64,000 bases of DNA from Xiphias gladius (lineage: Eukaryota; Chordata; Actinopteri; Istiophoriformes; Xiphiidae): contig NC_053418.1 of assembly GCF_016859285.1 (NCBI RefSeq), positions 22,685,829-22,749,828 on the forward strand, given 5' to 3'. The notes below the pieces were generated by a model. It was not told the origin of the DNA. It made no database searches and worked only from the letters and a program-made list of their open reading frames with translations. A program made the position numbers and the translations under genes. Within the stretch, counting starts at the first letter, position 1. The number at the start of each line of letters is the position of its first letter. Of the stretch, positions 47,989-64,000 are shown piece after piece.

Positions 47989-50604
47989 ATTTATGCAAAT
48001 CATTTGGTAACCATGGTAACACATTTGTGGAGAGGCACGTGAATGTGGGGAACTTTTATCCTAGTCTGTGTACTTCATTAAGTTCATTAAAAACTGTCTA
48101 ACATACCTATTCAGCAGTAATCCCCGTGTTATATTGCTGTGCATGACGCCTCGTTAGTTAGTTAGAGAGAGATCATGGTTTGGGTTAAAATAACGACTAT
48201 GTTAAGGTTAGGGAACCTTCATTGCCATGGTTAAATAATAACTTACTTGTGACTTGAAAAGGTCCTGGTCAGGGAGTCGTTCATTTTAACAAACGATTGA
48301 TCCAACATATACTGTATGCGATTTTTGTGTTTAAGTTTATCTTATTCTGATGTACCAAACAGATTTAAACACAACAGAACAAAGTGCAGGGACATTGCAT
48401 GTTCTGCAGAGCATCCTACCACAGATAAATCAGGTGGTGAGATTATCCCTGGAGCCAGGAGGAGAGGTGTTTCATCAATTGGAGATCAAGACTTTGTATT
48501 GATCTCCCATCCCATGCATGTTTGACATTACTGAAACCTCCCTGTTTTTGGTGACTCTTGGATCTCAGTCAATCCCCATTTCCATAGAGCACAGAGGTGA
48601 GAGCTCACTGCAGTGGCAGAACTGCGAGGTTATGTGCTTCTGCTGCTCCAAAGGTAGTTTTTTTCTACTTTTTTCCACCCACTATCAAGCTTTTTTTTTT
48701 CCTTTTTTGTAATAGTCTAACTGTACTGCACAGACACTGTCCTCAAATGTGGTGGATTTTCAGCCTTTTTGTCTTTTGTTTTCTGTTCTTGTTTTGACCG
48801 AAACCTGATTTTGTGGTCTATTGTCAAAGCTAATAAAAAAAAAACGGACCTTTTTTAAATAGCAAATGTAGTTCTCCGTATTAAAGCAGCTTAATTTATA
48901 CTGTAATGCCTTGCTAAAGATATTATGGAATCAGTGATGGGAGCTATTTTCCCTGTAGAGCATTATATTGCCCACAATGCATTTTTAGTGGTAATGTTTT
49001 TCCAACCACATTTGGTCTTTTAGTAGGGATACAGCACTTTGTAAAATATCTCCCTTTGCTCTAACTTGACATTTCGATGCCACAACAGACTTGAAGTAGT
49101 CTTTAAAGGGGCTTCATGCATTTACAGTGGATGTATCAAAGGGATCAGAAAACAAAGCTACTGAGATGAATCATTAAGAGCAGCAGCATTTAGTTCAATC
49201 TACATCACATCAAACCCCAAGTCACAGAGATTCACATTCACACATACTGCCGGAGTCATGCATGCTTTGACTTCTCTCTACAGCTTAGTCATACACACAT
49301 CCCCACCCCACACATATCACACACAATCACACAGTAACATCCATAACTAAAGAGTTTTGTGAAGTGAACCTGGTGGCAGTTACTGTACGTCGGACTCTGA
49401 AGTGAGCAAAGCAAGTGCTTTTTTCTTTCATTGGGGAAATTATGAATACAGTCTTCCTAATGTTCTGTTTGTTGGCATTTTCCGAGTCAGGCGGCTGGTG
49501 GTTTTCCAATTCAGTGACAGTTACCGCAACAGATACTGGAAACCCAAGACAAGGACCCCAGAGCAGTAGGCAAAAGGGCTTGCTGACACCCCATCATGTT
49601 CCTGTTAATGTACTTGAAAGATGCTGGATGGAGAGATTTTTCATTCTCGTGAATTTCCCTCCTGGTTAACTGTTCATTTATATTACTACTGGTTACACTC
49701 TCAGAGAAGCTTTGCCCAGTCAGTTATGAAGGCTCCAGTAAGATTACAATAAGTGCAGTCAGGGTCACTGTACGCTTGTAAATTTTCAAAACCATAAAAA
49801 ATGATTTTTTTTTTTTCCTACCAATTATCTTTCAGTCATTCTGTTGTTTTAGAAACTGCCATTAGAATGCATTTTGTGGCAATAATTCAAATTGTCCATA
49901 ATTTACAGGACTTAATTGAATCCTGAATTTTTGAGCAGCCATAGAAACAAGAAAAACTCTGACTATACTGGACCGTGAAACTGGAAAAAATAAAATTCTA
50001 AAGTTGAACTTCCTGACATCTCGAAATTACTTCCATTAATCATTGCTTACATGGAGGCCAAAAACCATGGGCTCTATTTATAGAAATCAGTGGTGCAGGT
50101 TATCAAGTTCCTAAAAAAGCTCAGCTGGTACTCTCAGCATGGTGGCAGAGCAGCGGCGGCAGGACACTGAGCGCCACTCAGATCATTGAACTTCTCACCC
50201 TATTATGCAAAGTGAACCCAGCCGCTCTGTGAGGGAATCTCATTTGGCTGCTTGGGTCAATAATGATGATGTTTTAAGCCCTCATGGTCACACTCTGAAG
50301 CTTTACTTTGCAGCCCTGTTATTTCTTTAAGTCAGTATGGACTCAACATTTATAACCACAATTTTTTTTAATTTATCCAAGTGCCTCTAGTTGCCTCAAC
50401 ATAAATACACCTTTTACTTGTCAGCAATAGACCTAACTTAACTCCAAGAGAAACAAATTTGCGAGACTTTTTTCATTTTATGCCACACACACTTTTGGTG
50501 TTGGTGTTATCCAATTCAGTGATTATTTATATAGATATAAGTAAATCAGCGACAAATATAGATTTCAAGTCTGTGTTTTGTATTTTTATTCTCTGAAACT
50601 GGCC
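47989..50604. other. Intergenic, no gene seen
   Basis: Includes a second GGTTAGG-type fragment (48165-48290). No exon-like structure. Confidence 0.5.
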
Positions 50605-50700
50605 TTAAAACTGCAATAAGTAATTTTTGACCACTAGGAGGCATGAAACTTACAAACCCACAGACACAAACCTTGGCTATGTATGAAATGACCCCCTTGT
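50605..50700 (-). mobile_element. End fragment of the 'AGCTGC' repeat family
   Basis: TTAAAACTGCAATAAGTAAT followed by TTTTTGACCACTAGGAGGCA matches the left end of the 57854-58272 copy (TTAAAGCTGCATAAATAGAT, TTTTTGGCCACTCGGGGGCA). Only about 95 bases remain. Confidence 0.6.
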
Positions 50701-51360
50701 TGACTCATCTTTATTTATTTTTTTATGCAGCTTTTTATGCAGCTGTATTTTACCTTGATTATGAATCAAGTTCTATAATGAATTGTACATTATAATGACG
50801 TGAGCATGATGTAATCAATTTGGTGTCCATGTAAACCTTGCTCTTTGTCATGTTGGCCATCTGTCTCATGACTTTCATTAAATCTGTTGTCCTGCACCTG
50901 GCCTGAGCAGTGGATGGGATGTGGACACAGCTATCTCTCGGTCTGTTCACTCATTTATTACTCCGTATAATAGACACTCGGTAGTTTACTCAGAAGTGAG
51001 CAGATTTCGTACTTATATCACTCTTCATCATTTTACATCATCACTGACGGATGTAATCTTACAAAAATGTCATTTTTTGTTTTGTAATTTTTTAATTACG
51101 ATTATAACAAATTTAATTATACAATATGTATATATAATTTAACATTTGATTTTTAACTGTTTTTAAATGTGATATTTTAGCACAATATAGAGGCATCAGG
51201 AACTCATTTCTTGTGTGGTGCTATACTCATCAACTTAGGTGTTAAAAGGGTTTGTGTTTGTGGGTACTACTGCGTCTGTACCTGTGTTTGACTCAGTGTC
51301 TGGTCCAGATAAGAACACGGCAGTAGAACAAACAAGGGAGCTACAGACGGGTGACAAATT
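50701..51360. other. Intergenic AT-rich DNA
   Basis: No gene, RNA or repeat recognised. Confidence 0.5.
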
Positions 51361-51820
51361 AAAGGAAAAACCAACATAAAGTGTCTTAGTAAGGTGTTGC
51401 AGCCACCAGAACAGCTTCAATGCGCCTCGGTATTTATTCTCCAAATCTCTGGACTCTACTGAAGGGATGAACACCATTCTTCCAAAAGATATTTCATCAT
51501 TTGGTGTTTTGATGATGGTGGTGGAGGGCGCTATCTAACACATCAGTCCAAAATCTCCCAGATGTGTTCAGTTGCATTGAGATCTGGTGACTATGAAGAC
51601 CAAAGCATATGATTCACATTATTTTTATATTCATCAAACCATTCAGCGACCCCTTGTGCCCTATTGATGGGGGCATTGTCATCCTGGAAGAGACCACTCC
51701 CATCAGGATAGAAAAATTTCATCATAGGATAAAGGTGATCACTCAGAAGAACTTTGTATTGATTTGCAATGACCCTTCCCTCTAAGGGGACAAATTAAAC
51801 CAAACCATGCCAACATTATC
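51361..51820 (-). pseudogene. Tc1-like transposase remnant (DDE region to C-terminus)
   Basis: Minus-strand translation: YKVLLSDHLYPMMKFFYPDG, SGLFQDDNAPINRAQGVAEW (second catalytic Asp in FQDDNAP, about 51670-51700), then [15 protein letters not shown] (51548-51592; third acidic residue in SPDL..EHIW), then MKYLLEEWC and an IEAV..A-like end. In-frame stops interrupt it and the N-terminal DNA-binding part is gone. The terminal inverted repeats were not found. Confidence 0.85.
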
Positions 51821-52718
51821 CCTTTGTTTTTGTGAGCATCACATAGGCTACTGATACATTAGGCTAGTTTATCAGGTGCCTGTGTGTCAAACGAAATACT
51901 TGCTGCAGGCTTGCTGTAGCAATGGATTAATGCTTAAAAGATGAATAATTTATTTCAACTAAACATTCTCCAACAGCGGCTTTATACTGTATGAAAAGCT
52001 TCTTCTTCAGTTCATGAAATTACTGCAGCATCTGAAGGCAGCAGGACTGATATGATATTACATCTGCAGCCTCTGAGAAGTGCCGTGCCAGAGTGCAGTG
52101 CTGTTATGCACGGCCGTCCACTGTGTTTACCTTCATTAAATCATCTGGTTACCAGGGCTCATCATAGGCTCTCTTCCAACTTACTTTTTAGCAAAAATAG
52201 CGTCTCATGTTTTATCCTTGAAACACATTGCAGTGCAGATGCTGCTGTGTAACATTAGCTACTAAAATATGTGACCATGTATGAGGTGAGATACATTAGA
52301 ATTACTGCTAAATTAGCGTTGGTCCGAATCATAGTAATATAATATAATATAATCATCATAGTAACCTGTGATGGAAAATCACACAAACATAAAAATAAAA
52401 TAAAACTACATAAATGAAGAAAACATAAAACAACAATAATGATTCATTCAAGTCTATTAATGTGGTCGACATTCAGATAAACAGCTGGTTTTCTTGGTGG
52501 TTCTTGGTTGGAGAGTATAGATGAAGCCTGACAGTTAAGCGTCGCACACACACGCACACCCGTGTGTTACGAGTCACATGTGTGCATGCACGTGCATCTG
52601 CGTGGCTGAGTTGTACTAATCATACACTGATGCACATACACGTGTGGGACCTTAAATAATCACACAAGCGAATGTACATGTGTGTCATCCTCCATGACCC
52701 TTTTCACCCCCCAAAGAG
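51821..52718. other. Intergenic, no gene seen
   Basis: Contains a TAATA-type low-complexity stretch (52335-52353) and, from 52544, alternating purine-pyrimidine sequence leading into the GT array. Confidence 0.5.
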
Positions 52719-55489
<2,771 letters not shown>

Positions 55490-55772
55490 TTTAAAGCTGC
55501 ATTAATTAATGTTTTTATATAACACTGGAACAAAGGTCTATGTGTAATGTAAAAAGTGTAGCTTGTATTGACTAACCCACAGATAATTATTCCCAGACTA
55601 AACAGCTCTTCTTAGCTCTGTGGAGCATTTTAGCAACTTTCAGCTCATTGTTTTGGTTTAATGGCTTGGAAATTTAACGTTTTGGTTCACTGTACCTACT
55701 CCCATCAACCTCATTTCCAGTCACCGTTAGCTGTTGTCAGCAAAAAAGCCCTGATACACTCACTAAACTACA
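55490..55772 (+). mobile_element. 'AGCTGC' family repeat, right part interrupted
   Basis: Begins with TTTAAAGCTGCATTAATTAA and contains GGTCTATGTGTAATGTAAAA, CCCACAGATAATTATTCCCA, TTTCAGCTCATTGTTTTGGT and GTTGTCAGCAAAAAAGCCCT, parallel to 63348-63640. The family sequence stops where the Tc1-type inverted repeat pair begins. Confidence 0.7.
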
Positions 55773-55827
55773 CCGATCAGCCACAACATTAAAAGCAGTA
55801 ACTGGTTTTAATGTTGTGGCTCATCGT
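55773..55827. mobile_element. Collapsed Tc1-like element: two terminal inverted repeats joined
   Basis: AGCCACAACATTAAAA (55779-55794) and its exact complement (55806-55821) are separated by 11 bases. With the flanking CACCGATC this matches the ends of a fish Tc1-like element whose terminal repeat reads CACCGATCAGCCACAACATT. The entire interior, including the transposase, is missing. Confidence 0.7.
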
Positions 55828-57853
55828 TGTGAATGGAACAACCATGAAACTACAAATGGTGTAACCACTGACCTACAGTGAACTATGTAGATGGCAGAAC
55901 AAGTGTACTGTCTAGTTAATATATATTACTTTCACAGTCAACAGTGTGTAGAGAAGATGATAGAATAATTAAGGGTATGCACAGTTTGCCTCAGTGATAG
56001 CGCAGCAACAATGGCTGGGGCTAAGTGAAATCAGTAGTTGTCTTACTTTTTGCTGTGTGAAAATTCATAATATTTCATGCTAGCCAATGTTTTTTTTAGA
56101 ACAATAGGTTTATCAGAAAACAAAAGCACATAAAACAAAACAGATGATCGCTTCCCTGCAGAAACTACAAAGCCAGTAAATCAGCAAATCAAAGATTAAT
56201 CTTCGATTCCTTGTATCTTAATCTGATACACAATTGCTTTCATTTCCTGGTTGATGACGTTTGAAAAAAACACGCAAATGATCCCCAATCTGTAGCTGCA
56301 TTATTAGTTTGCATCCTAATTGTGTGTTATGATTTCCTTAAAAGATTTATTTTGACAAAACATTTATGAAAAAGAATCACAAGGTCTCTCTTCATCTCTT
56401 GCGTCATTGCTCCTTCATTTTCATAGCTATTTATACTCCCCTAATTTCCTCTTTTTATCTGAAGTCCAGTTAGCCTTTACTGGGGTTCTGAGGCATGCAA
56501 TAAACATCTCAGAGGCCCTTGTGGCCTGGGTACATATTAACCATCTCATTGCCCCATAAAATGAGAGCTTGCTCTTATTTGCACCAAGGTTCTGTAGCTC
56601 CATCTCTCCCACAATGAGAGAAAATGGCCATAAGGCTGGCAGATCTCATCCATGGGCAAGAGGTTCAATTACTTCAGTTGGCATGGAGCAATAAATGACA
56701 AATTAAGTGGCTGGCACCGAACACTGCTTGAAGGAGGCTTTATCAGAATACTAATGTCAGCTGCGTCTGACAGTGGGTAAAGAGAGAGAAAGCAAGAGCA
56801 AGCCCTAAGTTTGGCAAAGGAAAAACAGACAACTTATTTTTAAGTAGGACATATTCTCCACCCCTTGATCTCCCTCGATTCAGAATTATTAGGCATGTAG
56901 GTTCCTTTGTTGCTTGAAAGATAGCGCAGTGATGTTTTAATTGCTACTTAAAAGAACACCTTAATGTTATTTACAGATACAAAAACAGCTGGTTGTATTG
57001 TTGAGCTGTATTCATTTAGATTATGGCCACTCTCCCGGTATACTCTTTCGGCGCTCCATGATCTTTGCTACAACAGACTGGAACAGGCACTGTAATTAAT
57101 AGAGTATGCACACAGAATTTAGACACAGGCTAATGAAAGTGCTCTGTTGAGTGCCAGTTTACATCACCTTAAAAAGCTAAAAGTCTATAACCACACTAGC
57201 ATCCCTGTGAGACTTTAATGCTCATTACACACCAGGAAACAAAATTATTGGACGAAAAAAGGGAGCATGTTGCTACTCTCAGATCCTTACCACTAGGGGG
57301 ACAAGAAATGCAAAGTTCACATTGTCAAACTTAATGTCACCGTGAAACAGAAGTTACAACGTCTTTATCTTTTGTAATGCAATGCATTACTGAGTGAAAC
57401 AGAGTAAATGGGCCAGTAGCTATAGAGGACTAGAGAGAGGACTCCACCCATTCCTCCCTCACCCACCTCATTAGATTAGGAGGAGGACGACAAGGGAGGA
57501 ATGAATAAATTCGGGCTCAACCCCATGGTATTAGGAAATATAAAAAAAGTTCTGGGCAACTGAGATCCAAACACACACCTTCTACTATGATATCCCTCTG
57601 CTAGCTATGACCCATGAGCTGGGTCATCGGTCATATGTATGACTATGCCCCCAAGTTCTACATAAGTCATTAAAAATTTTGTATGGCTTTATAGGAAGAG
57701 AAAAAAAGAGGCATTTTGAAATAAAAATATTCAAAAATTATTTTTTGACATGTTTTAAGTAATAAAAGATACTTGATAAACAAGAGATAAATGAACAGTT
57801 AACACAAGGAGACAGGATTAGAGCTTGGGAAATGTATATTTCATTTCACGGTC
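55828..57853. other. Intergenic, no gene seen
   Basis: 56250-56345 and 56640-56770 are of higher complexity than their surroundings and could be conserved non-coding DNA, but this could not be tested. A CTCF-like CCACTAGGGGGAC lies at 57290-57302. Confidence 0.45.
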
Positions 57854-58272
57854 TTTAAAGCTGCATAAATAGATTTTTTGGCCACTCGGGGGCAGCAGAA
57901 CAAGCTGTAAACACATTGACATACTACCACCTTATAAAGTTGTTGTGGTTAGCAACAACATTTTTACACATCAAGCAGACATGGAGCAACATTCATATGG
58001 AGTTAGCTAGTCACTAAGAGTCAGCTAGTCATTAACTTTTATCTGTGTACCATTTGGTTTGGTACCATTTGGCAAGTAGAGTACAATGGGTTTTACCCAA
58101 AACAATAAGTTTGTAGACTGTAAAACCGCAAAATTGAGCTGAAATTCTCTGAAGAGCTGCAGAATTGGATAATATTTCTCTGTGGATTAATCACTACGAG
58201 GGACTCCTTTTAATTTAGCCAGAGTCATTTGGTCCAATTTTTAATATAAAATATAGATCAGAGCAGCTTTAA
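57854..58272 (-). mobile_element. 'AGCTGC' family repeat, both ends present
   Basis: Bounded by a perfect 10-bp inverted repeat, TTAAAGCTGC at 57855-57864 and its complement at 58263-58272. Just inside the left end is GGCCACTCGGGGGCAGCAG (57880-57898), a CTCF-like motif. The right half (CTCTGTGGATTAATCACTAC..GTCATTTGGTCCAATTTTTA) matches the copy ending at 13325. Non-coding. Confidence 0.75.
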
Positions 58273-58301
58273 GTCAGCTTTTGACCTAAAGGCTTGGTTA
58301 G

Positions 58302-58372
58302 GCTTAAGGACCAACAAATAAACCGACCAATTCTGCCATCCTCCCGCCATGCCACTAGCATGACTAAAAATA
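58302..58372 (+). mobile_element. End fragment of the 'GACCGACxxxGCCATC' repeat
   Basis: GGACCAACAAATAAACCGAC followed by TCTGCCATCC and GCCACTAGCATGACTAAAAA matches the terminal block at 43741-43804. Confidence 0.6.
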
Positions 58373-62514
<4,142 letters not shown>

Positions 62515-62525
62515 TGTGTGTGTGG

Positions 62526-62560
<35 letters not shown>
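62515..62560. repeat. (TG)n microsatellite, interrupted
   Basis: Short GT array with GGG and TTT interruptions near its left end. Confidence 0.95.
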
Positions 62561-62561
<1 letters not shown>

Positions 62562-63347
62562 CTGTTTCTATGTGCTTTCTGGTCAGTATCCATAAAGATT
62601 TAATATCAGGGTAAAACCAAAAGGGAATATTCACATAATGCAGAGCACATAAAATATCATGTGGCATACATGGATGCACACACGTAATCTTCCACAGCGT
62701 CAAGACATAGACATACAGCCCATTCTTTAGAGTTATCACCATGGAAACTGGACAGGAGTGAGAAGCCTGTACTATGGTGGATGGAGCAATGGCACAACAA
62801 CATCCTGTGTCCTACACTGGGACATTTATATTAGATGGTTTAGCGCAGTGTATAAACTTAATCTGTTAACTCCTCTGAAATGCAAAATGGATAGATTCTT
62901 TCACCACCATTACCACTGAATAAATGTACTAAAAGCTGAATTGTTCAAATGGGTCACTTCTCTATCAAAAAGAAACGTTACAGTGACAACAGTATTGAAA
63001 AGCAACACTGTTCAGTTATACATCAGTAGCCAAAATTGGTTCTCTTGTTCTCATCTATTCTGCGCTCTTAGATGGTTGCATGGCTGGATTCAAGCTATTA
63101 CCTAAATTCTTATATGCTTCAGAAAGTCAGCCTTTTGAGTATATCCAGTGAATGCCTACTGGTAACACTTCTTTGGTTCTTAGTGAAGTAACCATAAATT
63201 GACAAAAAGTAATTATCTAATCATGCCACTTCCTTATTTGGTGCTACCTTGCCAACTATGAAGGCCTAATTTCATATTGCAAGAGGAACTTTATCTCTGC
63301 ACTACTTCTGTACTCTCTATACAGATGATCTTGCAAACTATAGCTAA
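62561..63347. other. Intergenic, no feature seen
   Basis: No coding, RNA or repeat signature recognised. Confidence 0.5.
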
Positions 63348-63979
63348 TTTGAAGCTGCTATATTTAATATGTTTATATTAACAATGGCAGAAATAGCTAT
63401 TTGTAATGTGAAAGGTATTGCTCATAGTGATACACCTGCAGATAATTATCACCAGATTTGGCTGCTCCCCTCAAGTTTGGTGAGCTTTATAGCAGATTTA
63501 AGCTCATTGTTTTGGTTTTACAGCCTGCAACTGTACTGCTTTGGCTCACTGTCACTGCGCTTTTTGGCGTTGTTTATAGACGCAGCCGGCAGTTTTCAGC
63601 ACAAAAGCTCTCATAAACCCACTGTATGCTACTGCATTGTGCCGAACAGCAAGCAGACAAAGTGAGCAACTAGCTAGTGAACATACTAGTGGAGTAGTTA
63701 GCTGGTAATAAGACAGATATTTTCCTCAGGAGATGGTGGAGACCAGACCACATCAGTGGGCCAGTGGACCATCAAAAAATCCATTAAGTTGTTACCCTAT
63801 GTGTATGCCTGTCATTTGGGCTGCGCATGAGAGTGTGCATGTTTCGGGACGGTGCTCTCCAAACCCCCAACTAACAAGTTTGCCATACCAACTTTATAAG
63901 TTGAGAATATGTCAATGCTTTGTTTACATTTGTTTCCACTGCCCCCAAGTGGCCAAAAAGTGAGTTAATGCAGGTTTTT
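63348..63979 (+). mobile_element. 'AGCTGC' family repeat, longest copy (about 630 bases)
   Basis: Starts TTTGAAGCTGC and ends ..TTAATGCAGGTTTTT, degraded versions of the TTAAAGCTGC terminal repeat. Interior landmarks TAATGTGAAAGGTATTGCTC, CCTGCAGATAATTATCACCA, GCTCATTGTTTTGGTTTTAC and GTTTATAGACGCAGC are shared with 55490-55772. The far end carries the complement of GGCCACTTGGGGGCAGTGG (63936-63954), CTCF-like. Non-coding. Confidence 0.75.
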
Positions 63980-64000
63980 CTTCTAATGCGTGTCTTGATT

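Overview
The window is nuclear DNA of a teleost fish, most likely a percomorph. The evidence is spliced vertebrate gene families (a VSIG8-type Ig protein, two LRRTM synaptic proteins, a fish-type T2R receptor), long (CA/GT)n arrays, and copies of several dispersed repeats that I recognise from spiny-rayed fish genomes. Gene density is low; most of the 64 kb is non-coding and seeded with old DNA transposons. I see no operons, phage, CRISPR or other prokaryotic features.

Layout: (1) 1-488, minus strand: 5' part of an intronless bitter-taste-receptor-like (T2R) gene that runs off the left edge. (2) 3572-7199, minus: a seven-exon vsig8-like gene, reassembled here exon by exon; all splice phases agree and give 367 aa. 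(3) 7200-24478: intergenic DNA with microsatellites and at least four repeat copies, including a 1.3-kb element with 20-bp terminal inverted repeats. (4) 24479-26518, minus, and 35030-37023, plus: two LRRTM4-like genes arranged head to head. In both, the first coding exon holds only the four bases ATGG, followed by a ~0.4-kb phase-1 intron, with the rest of the protein in one large exon. The open frames running upstream of the large exons are therefore intron sequence. (5) 26519-35029: the shared 8.5-kb upstream interval, containing a dead LINE reverse-transcriptase fragment, a long GT array, a CTCF-like site and a CpG-rich promoter-like block before the plus-strand gene. (6) 37024-64000: a gene desert with a tRNA-type SINE, remnants of Tc1-like transposases, three families of non-autonomous elements and further GT arrays.

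Functionally, the LRRTM pair would encode postsynaptic adhesion proteins (LRR ectodomain, one membrane span, C-terminal ECEV PDZ ligand). VSIG8 is a CXADR-family cell-surface Ig protein. The T2R fragment is a chemosensory GPCR. Nothing suggests that the three gene types act in one pathway; only the two LRRTM genes, as sister paralogues with a common upstream interval, are plausibly co-regulated. I found no convincing new biological system. The most useful observations are the hidden ATGG micro-exons, the asymmetric divergence of the LRRTM pair, and a repeat family whose ends carry CTCF-like motifs.
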